64,000 bases of DNA from Mycoplasma zalophidermidis (lineage in GTDB: Bacteria; Bacillota_I; Bacilli_A; Mycoplasmatales; Metamycoplasmataceae), in the NCBI RefSeq assembly GCF_018913985.1, contig NZ_JAHMHK010000001.1, positions 62,001-126,000 of the forward strand, read 5' to 3'. Below, one piece after another: positions 9,169 through 19,530 of the stretch. Position 1 is the first letter of the stretch; each line of letters begins with the position of its first letter. A model generated the notes under the pieces. That model was not told where the DNA came from, searched no databases, and worked only from the letters and a program-made list of their open reading frames with translations. A program made the translations under genes and the position numbers.

Positions 9169-11328
9169 CTATTTAATGACGAAGTTGCCCGCAAAAATAT
9201 CTAGTGTGTATTCGCCATCAGCAATCATTTCCCCTTCAATTATTTTGTATGCAATTAGACCTTCTACTTTGTTTTGAATATATCTTCTAATAGGACGAGC
9301 TCCAAATTGATGATCATATGAAGCTTTACCTATGAATTCAACTGCTTTTTCAGTAAATTTTAATGTAATAGACTTAGATTCTTTAATTCTTTCGGCTAAT
9401 TTATTCAATTCTAACTCAACAATAGCATTAACAGAATCTTGTTCTAGATGAGCAAACTTAATTACTTCATCAATTCTATTAACAAATTCAGGGCTTAAGA
9501 ATTTTAGTAATTCAGCTTTGACTGAAGGCATTTGCTCTAATTGTTCTTTAACATCAGCAGCAATATTTGAAGTCATAATTATAATTAAATTTCTACAATT
9601 AATTACTCTACCTTTTGAATCAGTAATGGCTCCATTATCTAAAATTTGCAACAAAATATTTAATACATCTCTATGAGCTTTTTCTATCTCGTCAAACAAT
9701 AATATTGTGTATGGGTTTTTTCTAATTCTTTCAGTAAGAGAAGTAGAAGAATCAAAACCAATATATCCGGGAGGCGCGCCAATTATTTTAGAAACTGAGT
9801 GTTTTTCCATATATTCAGACATATCAACTCTAATCATTTGTTTTTCTGAATCGAATAATGAATAAGCCAATGCTCTAGCTAATTCGGTTTTACCAACGCC
9901 AGTTGGACCGGTAAATAGAAAACTAGCTAATGGTCTATCAGGGTCATTTATATTTGCTTTTGCTCTCAATACTGCTTGAGCTACTAATGATACCGCTTGA
10001 TCTTGACCTTTAATTCTTTGTTTTAATTCTTTTTCTAGATTCAATAGTTTATTTTTATCGCTTTCAAGAAGTTTAGTTACAGGAATTTTAGTTCATTTCG
10101 AAACGATGGTGGCAATTTCTTCACTCGTAACTGTATCCTTAATTAAGGATGCATTAGAATTATTGATTTCATTTTCTAAATCTTTTATTTCATTTTCCAT
10201 GTTTGGAATTTCAACATACAACACTCTTGATGCTTTTTCATAGTCGGCATCTTTTTGATATATATTCAAGATATGTTTCAAGTTTTCTAGTTTCGACTTA
10301 GCACTTGAAAGTTTTTCCAATCTAGCTTTTTCGAAATCCCATTTCTTTTGTAATGCATCAATAACATTATTTTCACTATTAATTAATTCATCAAGTTCAG
10401 ATAATCTTGTTTTATTTTTTTCTTTCGCATCCTTATTTGGACTTAATGCTATTTTTTCCATTTCTAAAATTGCTAATTTTTGTTGTGCCTTTTCAAGTTC
10501 TTCTGGTTTAAAGTTAATTTCAGTTTTAATTGTTGAAGCAGCTTCATCAATTAAATCAATTGCCTTATCTGGTAAGAAACGATCTGAAATATATCTCGAT
10601 GATAGTCTAGCAGCGGCAACCAATGCATCATCCTGAATTTTTACATTGTGGAAGTTCTCGAATCTTTCCTTAATACCTCTTAAAATAGCTATTGTATCTT
10701 CAACACTAGGTTCCAATACATCAATTTTTTGCATTCTTCTTTCCAAAGCAGCATCTTTTTCAATGTATTTACGATATTCATCAAATGTTGTAGCACCAAT
10801 TAAATGCAATTTACCACGGGCCATTAAGGGTTTAAAGATATTAGCCGCATCCATGGCACTGTCCTGATTACGACCTGTTCCGATTAACATATGAATTTCA
10901 TCAATAAATAAAATAATATCTCCGTTGCTTTCTTCAATACGCTTCAAAACTGCTTTTAATCTTTGTTCAAATTGGCCTTGGTATGATGCACCTGCGATTA
11001 ATGCGGCTAAATCTAATTCAAAAATATCCTTACCTTTTAAGTTTTCTGGAACCTGTCCTTCAACAATTTTTCTAGCTAAACCTTCAACAATTGCTGTTTT
11101 ACCAACTCCGGGTTCACCAACTAGGACTGGATTATTCTTTGTTTTACGACTCAAAATACGAATCATCCGACGAATTTCATCATCACGATTGATGATTGGC
11201 TCTAATTCGTTTCTGGTTGCTAGATCAGTTAAATTGCGGCCGTATTTTTTTAATACATCTTCTTTTTCTCCGTTATTTTTTTGATTTGGGTTTAAATTAC
11301 CAAAGATATCATCAAAATTAAAATCCAT
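9169..11328 (-). CDS. clpB: chaperone ClpB (disaggregase), short form without N-domain
   Basis: 719-residue hexameric AAA+ disaggregase that works with DnaK to rescue aggregated proteins. AAA-1 has Walker A GEPGVGKT at residues 71-78 and Walker B FIDEIH. A middle coiled coil spans about residues 280-400. AAA-2 has Walker A GPTGVGKT near 474-481 and [10 protein letters not shown]. The protein begins almost directly at the AAA-1 linker ([14 protein letters not shown]), so the usual about 150-residue N-terminal substrate domain is missing, as is typical of mycoplasma ClpB. One in-frame TGA (WTKIPV) splits it if code 11 is used. A CIRCE-like operator overlaps the promoter, so HrcA heat-shock control is expected. 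Confidence 0.96.
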
Positions 11329-11349
11329 AATACCTCCTTATTCAATACA

Positions 11350-11355
11350 ATTATA
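11350..11355 (-). promoter_or_regulatory. clpB -10 promoter element
   Basis: TATAAT on the minus strand, 21 nt before the clpB ATG. An AGGAGG ribosome-binding site lies between, and the CIRCE-like operator starts 2 nt upstream of it. Confidence 0.6.
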
Positions 11356-11357
11356 TT

Positions 11358-11384
11358 TTAGCACTCTAATTGCTTATCTGCTAA
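11358..11384. promoter_or_regulatory. CIRCE-like HrcA operator of clpB
   Basis: TTAGCACTC, 9 nt, then ATCTGCTAA. The left arm is the perfect CIRCE half-site, and the right arm keeps TGCTAA of GAGTGCTAA (6 of 9). Spacing is exactly the canonical 9 nt. It lies in the spacer of the clpB promoter, where bound HrcA would block transcription. Confidence 0.8.
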
Positions 11385-11524
11385 TTTTTTTTATTTTAAA
11401 TTAAAATAAACTTTCCTTAATTTCATATTTTCTGAGTCTAATTAATTTCTTTTCGATTATTTTGAATTTAAAATGTCCCAACTAGTATTTGAGTTATTTT
11501 TTTTCTTAATATTAGTTTATAAAT

Positions 11525-11530
11525 TAAAAT
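11525..11530 (+). promoter_or_regulatory. -10 box of leaderless trmB
   Basis: TAAAAT ends 6 nt before the trmB ATG, with no Shine-Dalgarno. The sequence TAAAATAATTT-N-ATG is the same as at the protease gene starting at 30739. Confidence 0.55.
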
Positions 11531-11536
11531 AATTTT

Positions 11537-12148
11537 ATGAGATTAAGATACGATAAAAATGCCGAACCCAAATTACAAGCTTCACCTTATATGGTTAAGG
11601 AAAAACAATACCCCATCAAACTTAATAAAAATTGCGTTGTTGAAATTGGTATGGGTAAAGGCGAAATGATTGTGGAATTAGCAAGATTAAATCCAACCAA
11701 AACATTTTACGGATTAGAAAAATATCCTACTGTAGCCGCGAAGGCTCTTAAGAAAGCCGAAGAATATCAATTAAATAATTTTTATATAATTATTGCCGAT
11801 GCAGTAAATATTCCAGATATTTTTGTGGGCAAGGCTAGCACTATTTGATTAACATTTAGTGATCCATGACCGAAAGCCCGCCATTTCCGCAGAAGGTTAA
11901 CATATAAATCATTTTTAGATTTATATAAAATAATTATGGATGAAGATTCAATACTAAAATTTAAATCAGATAATGATAAACTATATGAATTTTCTTTAGA
12001 ATCATTCAACGAAAACAATTGAAAAATAATTGATTTTGGCCAAGATTTACACCAATCGTCATACGCAAGTGAAAACGTCATGACTGGTTATGAAAGAAAA
12101 TGAAGTGAACAAGGAAAAAATATCAACTTCATTTTTGTCAAACCTTAG
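11537..12148 (+). CDS. trmB: tRNA (guanine-N7)-methyltransferase
   Basis: 203-residue SAM-dependent enzyme forming m7G46 in tRNA variable loops. The SAM motif is VVEIGMGKGEMI (residues 35-46). The TrmB signature TFSDPWPKARHFRRRL follows one TGA-encoded Trp, and further TGA Trp codons occur downstream. A C-terminal segment TGYERKW matches the TrmB YE motif. It is monocistronic, between the clpB operator region and a terminator shared with convergent rnj. The start matches the family start and the leaderless promoter. Confidence 0.93.
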
Positions 12149-12151
12149 ATG

Positions 12152-12176
12152 CTCATTTGAAATGAGTATTTTTTTT
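12152..12176 (+). terminator. trmB terminator
   Basis: Short CTCATT / AATGAG hairpin directly after the trmB stop codon, followed by TATTTTTTTT. Confidence 0.65.
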
Positions 12177-12185
12177 ATTTAAAAA

Positions 12186-12205
12186 ACATTGAGTCTACTC
12201 AATGT
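12186..12205 (-). terminator. rnj terminator overlapping its stop codon
   Basis: ACATTGAGT / ACTCAATGT perfect palindrome. On the minus strand it ends in a T-run. The rnj stop codon lies inside it. Confidence 0.65.
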
Positions 12206-14030
12206 CTTCTTCATCATCATGAATGTCATCATCAATTTCTGATTTATCACCGAACATTTCAGATTTAACATCCTTCAACAATTTTCTAGTTTTAGTATCT
12301 GTTTCTTTGCCTTTTTTAGCAAAATTAATTGAAGAATTTGCGAACGCTGGTTCATCACCATCATCAGTAAATAAAATTGTTGGAATTATTATTGGTTTAC
12401 GACGTTTTTCTTTATAAAACAAATTCTCTAATCTATCAACTATTAATTGTTTAAGTTCAACAACATTTCACGATTCATTATTTTTAATGTAATACAAGGC
12501 AGCACCATGTGCAACACGTTTAGCCTCAGTAACTAAATCAAGGGAAGTTTTAACATAGAAAGCACCTCTTGAAATCAGTGTTGGTCTACCTAAAATAATA
12601 TTTTTTTTGCGGTCAATTGTTAAACAAATATTAACAAAGCCACTTTCGGCAAGTTTTTGTCTTTCCTTAATAATGTTGGCATTTAAGTTAAGAGTATTAT
12701 TACCATCAATATAAACCGGACCATATTCGATACGTTCATTGGTTTCAAAAACTTCTTGATTTATTATGTTATAAACTCTACCCTTTTCAGGAATAAATAT
12801 ATTTTTAGGGTCTACACCATTACGCACAGCACTTTGTCCATGAACAATACTCATTCTGTATTCACCATGGTAAGGAATAAAATATTTTGGTTTAGTTAAT
12901 TGAAAAATTTTGTCGTGCTCGTGTTTGTATGCGTGACCAGACGTGTGCAAGTAACCATCCACACCATTTTCTTTGATATCGGCACCCAATTTAGCTAATC
13001 TATTAACTAAGAGTTCAATAACCATATGGTTTCCAGGGATGGGACTTGAAGAGAAGATAATTAAATCGCCTTTTTCGATTTTGACGCTTTGATGTTTACC
13101 ATGAGACATACGGGCTAAGGCGGCTAATTGTTCACCTTGACTACCAGTTGTTAAAATAACCAAATCTTTTTCAGGAACATTCGCAACTTGTTTTTTATCA
13201 ACTAAAACCTTGCTATCAACTTTAATATAGCCTAATTTACGTCCGATTTTTACTCCATTCACCATTGAACGACCAAAGGTTGCAACTTTTTTACCAAGTT
13301 TAGCAGCTAATTCAATAATAGCCTTAACACGAGTTAAGTTAGAAGCAAAAGCAGTAACAATAATTTTTCTAGTTGCTTGCCGCATGTATTTTTCAATGTC
13401 TTTAAGAATGTCATTTTCCGAAGGGGAATGATCTGGTCTCATTGCGTTAGTTGAATCAGATAATAAAACGGTCAGTCCCTCTTTACCAATTTGATCCAAT
13501 CTCGCGAAATCTGTGTAGCTTTCACCAATTGGGTTGTAATCGAATCTAAAGTCACCAGTACACATTACTGAACCATTAGGAGTGTTAACTCTAATACCAA
13601 AAGCATCGGGAATTGAGTGTTGAGCGGATCAGAAATCTACTGTACATTTTCCAAATTTATGCACAGCAGATTTTTCAATTTCAACAAATTCAATACCTTT
13701 ATTAATCTTGTGTTCATCGAATTTTAATTTCAGATATTGTATTGCAATTCTAGGTGCGAAAATTTTCTTTATTGGGACCTGTTTAACTAAATAAACAACC
13801 CCTCCAATATGATCCTCGTGTCCGTGAGTTATAAATAAACCTCGAATTTTTTCTTTATTTTGAGCCAAATATGAATAATCAGGAATAATTCCTTTAATAC
13901 CTGTTTGCGCAGTATCGGCAAATTTAATACCCGCATCAATAATAAATATATTGTTGTCATATTCAACAAATAAAGATGATTGTCCAATTTCTTGTACACC
14001 ACCTATGGCTACTAATCTTGTTGGTTTCAT
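12195..14030 (-). CDS. rnj: ribonuclease J
   Basis: 611-residue metallo-beta-lactamase/beta-CASP ribonuclease with 5'-3' exo- and endonuclease activity in mRNA decay and rRNA maturation. The zinc motif is HGHEDH at residues 69-74, with further ligands in AQHSIP and CTGDF. The beta-CASP domain carries LLSDSTNA and ends with HTSGHA, and the C-terminal RNase J domain follows. The last 60 residues end in an Asp/Glu-rich tail (about 25 residues). Two in-frame TGA codons encode Trp. AGGAGG precedes the ATG. Confidence 0.95.
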
Positions 14031-14131
14031 ATTCCTCCTATTAATTGATTATTAAAATGAAAATAATGTATATATTAATTCCTAATTTATACCACAAATA
14101 CCAATATTATTGAAAAAAAGCAATAAAAAAA

Positions 14132-14221
14132 TGGCCGGTAGTAAGGGATTTGAACCCTTGAGTGATTTACATCACTATTTGTTTTCGAGACAAACCTCTT
14201 CAGCCACTCGAGCAACTACCG
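14132..14221 (-). tRNA. tRNA-Ser (anticodon CGA)
   Basis: 90 nt with encoded CCA. The acceptor stem is CGGTAGT / ACTACCG and the discriminator is G. The anticodon loop CTCGAAA gives CGA, reading UCG. A long variable arm (class II) and the T-loop TTCAAAT are present. Confidence 0.95.
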
Positions 14222-14359
14222 AATTTACTTCTACCCAAAAGCAATTTTAGCACATCAAAAAAAGATTTAAAGCAATATTTGATTCCGTAAATATCTCTGA
14301 ATTACTAGATTAATATGATTAATATAAATTATAGATTAAAAAATAAATATGAAATATAG

Positions 14360-14365
14360 TAAAAT
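14360..14365 (+). promoter_or_regulatory. candidate -10 of lgt-trxB
   Basis: TAAAAT 32 nt upstream of the lgt GTG, leaving a short leader containing AAGGAGGAG. The -35 is unclear. Confidence 0.4.
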
Positions 14366-14397
14366 GTAAATCATTAAATCAATATCAAGGAGGAGTT

Positions 14398-15369
14398 GTG
14401 AACCCAAACAATTATTATGACATTGTTGCTGGAGTACCTGCTAACTCAGGTTCCACATTATTCAATATCGGTTCTTTTCCAATTAGAACATACTCAATTA
14501 CATTACTTTTAGGTATTTTGGCATCAATATTAACAATAACGTTTTTTTGGAAACGTGAAAAATATAAATTTGAAATTTTATATACATTAATAGTATTAAC
14601 TATACCATCAGCCATTATTGGTGCTCGTTTATGAGATTTGGTTGAGGTTGCGTTATATGTGCCTGAATTCGACTGATCATCCTGATATAAAGTCTGAGAA
14701 GGTGGACTAAGTATTCAAGGTGGTGTTGTGCTTTGTGTCATCATAGATAGTATCTACATATATCATAAGCGTCATGAAGTAGATTTTCGAAAAGTTCTAG
14801 ACATAATTATTCCCACAATTTTAATTGGTCAATTTATTGGCCGTTGAGGAAACTATGCTAACCATGAACTATACGGCAAGGTTGATTGAGATGGATCCTC
14901 TGTATTAATTTTTGGTAAAAACTTTGCACAAAATATGTTTATCAGCGACGCCTATAGTCAATCATTAAATCAACCCGGTTTATTTAGATACCCATTATTC
15001 CTATATGAAGGACTAGCAAATTTATTCGGATATATTGTCTTAGTTTGAATTATTAATGGTTTTGGACTGTTAAAACCAGGTTCATCATCATCAATGTATT
15101 TTATTTGATATGGTCTAGTCAGATTAGCGCTAGAACCTTTACGTCAAGATGCATATCAGTTATATACAATAGCATCATTAGTTTTCATTGCAATTGGTTC
15201 ACTATTCTTTATTTACTTTCAGTTTTTCAACCACATACACTACCACAAAGAAAAACAAGGAATTAGATTTAGTTATGTTTACGCTCACCCTTGTGAATAT
15301 TTAAAATACATCAACAAAACAAGATTATTTGATAGAAAAAAACAAGAATACTCTAAAGTTAGGGGGTAA
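14398..15369 (+). CDS. lgt: prolipoprotein diacylglyceryl transferase
   Basis: 323-residue polytopic membrane enzyme that transfers diacylglycerol from phosphatidylglycerol to the lipobox Cys of prolipoproteins, of which several are encoded in this window. About seven membrane helices are visible. The Lgt signature region is GQFIGRWGNYANHELYG (about 140-156), with later conserved EGL and RLALEPLRQD. GTG is the start because AAGGAGGAG sits directly upstream. Many Trp are TGA-encoded. trxB begins one base after its stop codon, so the pair is an operon. Confidence 0.93.
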
Positions 15370-15370
15370 T

Positions 15371-16291
15371 ATGAATTATGATCTTATAGTTATAGGTTCA
15401 GGACCTGGCGGTTCTAATGCTGCGTTATATGCAGCACGTGGGGGATTAAATGTTGCTATAATCGAAAAAGAAAATCCTGGTGGAAAAATTGTAACAAGTG
15501 CAACAGTAGAAAATTGATTGGGGACACCTTCAATCTCGGGATACGAACTGGGTCTCAACATGTTAAACCATGCTAAAGAGTATGGCGCTAAATTAATTAT
15601 GGAAGAAGTAATAAAAATTAATTCATACGGAGTTTGAGATAAGGAAGTTTTGCTCGCAAATGGTCAAAGCTTAAAGTCAAAATCAATAATTATTGCCACT
15701 GGATTAAAACATAAAGAACCTTCTTTTATTAAAAATTATCAGCAATATAAATATCTTGGAATTCATTTTTGTGCTACATGTGACGCACCTTTATATCGCG
15801 ATGAAAATATAGTTATGTTAGGAGGTGGTAATTCTGCTGTTGAAGAGGCGATCTTTGCTTCAAGGTTCGTTAAGAATGTCGATTTAATAGTATTAAATGA
15901 TTTAACAGCTGACAAAATACTAGTTAATTCAATTAAAGAAATTAAAAACATCACAATTCATAAACATAGTGAGATTCTTGAATTAGTAGGCGATGAAAAA
16001 GGATTTTCCAAAATAGTATTACGTAATAATATCACTAATAAAAATTTTGAAATTGAATCAAGAGCATTATTCTCCTTGATCGGATTTATCCCTGATAATT
16101 CAATCTACGAACACCTAGAAATTGTAGATAGCTCTGGTTTCATTATAGTTAATGATGAAATGGAAACAAAAGTTGAAAATATTTTTGCTGTAGGGGACAT
16201 CACAGCAAAAAAAGTAAGACAACTCATAACTGCAGCCGCTGACGGCTGTATCGCTGCAAAAATTTTAATTGATAAATTGAACATAAATTAA
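15371..16291 (+). CDS. trxB: thioredoxin reductase
   Basis: 306-residue FAD/NADPH flavoprotein that reduces thioredoxin. The FAD Rossmann motif is GSGPGG (residues 9-14), the redox-active disulfide is CATC in the NADPH domain, the second Rossmann motif is GGGNSAVEEA, and the FAD-closing motif is VFAVGD-like (IFAVGDIT). An upstream in-frame ATG at 15329 exists, but AGGGGG directly before 15371 and the family N-terminus fix the start here. It is coupled to lgt with a 1-nt gap. Confidence 0.95.
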
Positions 16292-16370
16292 ACTAATTAC
16301 TTATTTTTTATTCAGATAACTTCACATTTGAGAGAGTAACAAAAAAATTATTGAATTATCTTTTTCTTAG

Positions 16371-16376
16371 TATAAT
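16371..16376 (+). promoter_or_regulatory. rpmB -10 promoter element
   Basis: TATAAT 47 nt upstream of the rpmB ATG. GAAAGGAG precedes the start codon. Confidence 0.6.
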
Positions 16377-16423
16377 AAGGATACTTTTTTATAATTATTA
16401 AATAATGACTGAAAGGAGCAAAT

Positions 16424-16618
16424 ATGGCTAGAGTAGATCAATTAACGGGAAAACGTGCGCAAACAGGTAATAAACGTTCACACGCTATGAACGCATCAAA
16501 AAGAAAATTCAACGTTAACCTACAAAAAATCAAAATTTACGTTGATGGCAAAAAAGTTACTTTAAGAGTAAGCGCTAAAACCGCAAAAACACTTAAAAGA
16601 AACTCAACTATTGCTTAA
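16424..16618 (+). CDS. rpmB: 50S ribosomal protein L28
   Basis: 64 residues, normal for L28, a basic protein of the large subunit. It begins [20 protein letters not shown], with the family pattern CxxTGK/NKRSH but without zinc-binding Cys. The GAAAGGAG Shine-Dalgarno is 5 nt upstream. Monocistronic, with its own promoter and terminator. Confidence 0.95.
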   Translation: MARVDQLTGKRAQTGNKRSHAMNASKRKFNVNLQKIKIYVDGKKVTLRVSAKTAKTLKRNSTIA

Positions 16619-16674
16619 TTCTTTCATTTTAATTAAACAGATATAAATACATTAAATTTGAAATCTTATTTTAT

Positions 16675-16710
16675 AAAATATCAGGCATAGATAATATGCT
16701 TGATATTTTT
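16675..16710 (+). terminator. rpmB terminator
   Basis: AAAATATCA-GGCATA pairs with TATGC-TTGATATTTTT with one mismatch, followed by T. It lies 57 nt past rpmB. Confidence 0.7.
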
Positions 16711-17138
16711 AATCCTGAAATTTAATTAATATGATAATAACCTAGCACACGTGAATTGATTTCTTTAAGTGCATACAACATTTAATTAATCAAAATTTTA
16801 CAATATTAATTTATTACTAGGCAGTCTAAAATAAACAAAGACATCTACCGCGATTCATAACTAACAAGAAAATAACAAAAATCATTATCTTGTTTATTTT
16901 TATAACAAAACACAACATTTAAAACAACCACATCACCATCGTAATATTTGGTTTTTGTTGCTTTTAATTAAATTAAAATAAAGCGAATTGTTATTACAAA
17001 TATCCCATTAAAACATCTCGGTATTATTTTTTTAAAAATAATAATTAAAATGAATTAAACAACCGCTTTGACTAATATTTGATATACTAAATTATTATCG
17101 ATAATTAACTTGATTAGCACAGTGTAACGGCGCGTTCC

Positions 17139-17156
17139 AAAAAAAAAAAAAAAAAA
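17139..17156 (+). repeat. A18 homopolymer upstream of the MIB gene
   Basis: Eighteen consecutive A, far longer than any other run in the window, end 20 nt before the candidate -10 of the MIB operon, i.e. at the place of the -35 box. Tracts in this position are known to switch mycoplasma surface genes by slipped-strand length change. Confidence 0.85.
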
Positions 17157-17176
17157 GACTTTTCTGTTAAATATTA

Positions 17177-17182
17177 GATAAT
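17177..17182 (+). promoter_or_regulatory. candidate -10 of the MIB-MIP-ATPase operon
   Basis: GATAAT (one mismatch to TATAAT), 37 nt before the MIB ATG and 20 nt after the A18 tract. A TATATATATT stretch at 17201-17210 is an alternative but leaves little room for a leader. Confidence 0.4.
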
Positions 17183-17219
17183 TATGTGGTAATAAATAAC
17201 TATATATATTGAGGTGAAA

Positions 17220-19517
17220 ATGAGTCTGTTTAAAAAACGTAAAACTAAAGTAATTGTATTGAGTTTGTTGGGTAGTGTAATAGCATCCGGTTCAATAGGA
17301 ACTATTGTTTATTTTGCTTCTGTAAATTCTCAACTAGCTACACACTATACATCCGCGCAAATTGCAAAACCTAATTTTATACCAAAGGATAATCTAGAAT
17401 TAAAAAATACAAATCCTTCTAACGCGGATAACAACCTAAAAGAAATACCTAAACCTGAACCGCTACCAGAACCTGAAAAACCAAAACCAGAACCTGTTCC
17501 TAAGAAGGAAATACAAAAAATCCCCGAACCTGAAAAACCAAAACCTGAAAAACCTAAGCCTAAACCTGAAAAACCCAAACCTAAACCCGAACCCAAACCA
17601 AAACCGGCGCCTGAAAAACCCAAACCTAAACCCGTTCCATTACCCCCACAAAAAACACCTGAGTCACCATCAAGAGATAATAATAAACAAACTATTATTA
17701 TCTCTGGAATAGAAGTGAAAGCAGATATTACGCCTTTTAAGCCAAGACAGATTTTTGATTTTGACGTTAGAAATAAAATCTCAAATGTAAATCCTTATAT
17801 TAATGACAGCACCGGTAAATTAAATAGTGTTGAAGTAACAAAAGAATTAAGGGAAAAAGTCTTGAGTGATACTAAAGGAGGACTTAGTTCTGGTTTCGGA
17901 CAAAAAGTTTGAGAATTATCGAATGAAATTGATGACCCAAACCAAATTAAAAGTTTTTGACAACAACAACCTTGAGTTTGAGAGAAAATTAGTGATAAAT
18001 GACAAAGATTATTTGACTCGCCTAATGTAAAAAAATTCCTCAAAGAAGGCAAGGATATCGAGTATCAAAAAATGCTTGATAATAATGAATTCAAAAGTAA
18101 AGAACATAGATACTCGTGACTATATAAAAACTTTGATTTTACTAAAGTAACAAAATTAACTTCAAATGCTGAAGCACAGCTAGCTAAAGGTTTTACTACC
18201 GACCCCGATAATGTTTACATAAATGAAAACGGAGAAATAGACTCTTATGCCTATTCACCTGCGCCAGATTTTAACAGTGTAACATCAAGATTAAAACGTG
18301 ATAACTACACCAGAAGAGTCTTTAGTTATAATACTGAATGAATGAGAAATCCAGATGATGTTAAAAACGGAATTTACCCAGGATGAAGTTCATCTAACAT
18401 TAACACTGATCCTAGATTTGATGGGTTAATAAATCAGGGCGATGGTATTAACGCAATATTAATGAAACGTGATAAACCAGATAATAGTCCAAATCAAATT
18501 AACGAAGGAATTGTTATTGAAATAGATGCATCAAACAAGTCTGGATATGACAAAACAATCACATTAATCAAGAAAATCAAAGAAAAAAATCTTCCGGTTG
18601 TTTCATACCGTATACGTAACATGGGTCAAAACGATTCCGCTCAAGCGTTTAAACCTATTTTAGAAGAATTACCTAATGACATTAAACAACTTGAATTATT
18701 TTTCTCAGCTCAAGCCACAAATACTGGTTCGTTAATAGCGCTTGAAAATAAACACATAAAAGAATTATCGCTATACACCTTAGGAAATTCATTACAAGAT
18801 GAGTGAACAGTTAACCCTCTTTCAGTTAGAAATACTGAATGAATTAACACCAACGACTATAATGTGAGCTCGGAATACAATATAAATTCTCAAATTGCTA
18901 CAAGAATTACATTTGACACACTTGCGTTCGACCAAATTGATTACAACGAAAGTTCAAGTGACCCTTACGAAAGAATTAATTTAGGTTTAAGAATGGCTTA
19001 TTATGCAAGAAATAATGAACCATTCTTCCAAGGTGGTCTTGGTCCAGGGCTAAACCCTGATAATAATGAAAAAGGAAATAGTTATCCAACCGGTTTAGAT
19101 TTTAGTAGGGTTCCAAAAATAAGAACATTACATGGATTAATTTTTAACGATACTCAGAAACCTACAAATGGTTCAAGAAAAGTAACTAGAGTTACCTTCT
19201 TCAATAATAAAGAATATTATGAAATAGGATTAAAAGATTTAGATTCAGCTGGTTTAGAAAATTTTGCAACCGGTCCATTCCAAACACCGAAAATTTTCTT
19301 TTCTAACAAAAGAGGCACAACTAAATTTAAATATACTGATTCATCAATCACTTCAAATGCAATTTCAAACTTACAAACTTTTACGAGATATGCAAAAAAT
19401 GGCGATGAAGCATTTACTGGAACAGTTTTATTAGACCCAGGCAACACATCTGTCAAATCAGCTCTAGAAGGAGCGGGTATAAAAGTTGAAATAGATAACG
19501 GATACGATTACTTATAA
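17220..19517 (+). CDS. mib: immunoglobulin-binding (immunoglobulin-blocking) protein MIB
   Basis: 765 residues. A membrane anchor spans about 11-33. A long Pro/Lys/Glu-rich stalk (about 76-151, repeats of KPKPEP) is followed by an extracellular region of about 600 residues containing the TGA-rich Trp segments typical of the predicted Ig-blocking family, to which M. genitalium protein M and MIB belong. MIB wraps the antibody light-chain side and disrupts antigen binding, then hands the IgG to MIP. The MIP gene starts 13 nt downstream. I start at the ATG at 17220 with GAGG 5 nt upstream; a GTG two codons earlier overlaps that site. Family assignment rests on the architecture and the adjoining protease, so it is strong but not proven. 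Confidence 0.82.
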
Positions 19518-19530
19518 GGAGTTATCAATA

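Larger units (their letters stand above)
16711..17219. other. 500-bp non-coding upstream region of the MIB operon
   Basis: No open frame of coding character is seen on either strand. It contains a weak hairpin with AACAAGA / TCTTGTT arms at 16863-16894 followed by T-rich sequence, and an isolated GC-rich island CGGCGCG near 17128 just before the A18 tract. Its length and stop density suggest decayed or purely regulatory DNA in front of the antibody-capture operon. Confidence 0.5.

Noticed and set aside
10925..11284. 119-aa plus-strand open frame opposite clpB
   Set aside because: Antisense of the conserved AAA-1 domain, with no ribosome-binding site or family match.
17345..17623. Gly/Phe-rich minus-strand open frame
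   Set aside because: Antisense shadow of the Pro/Lys/Glu-rich stalk of MIB.
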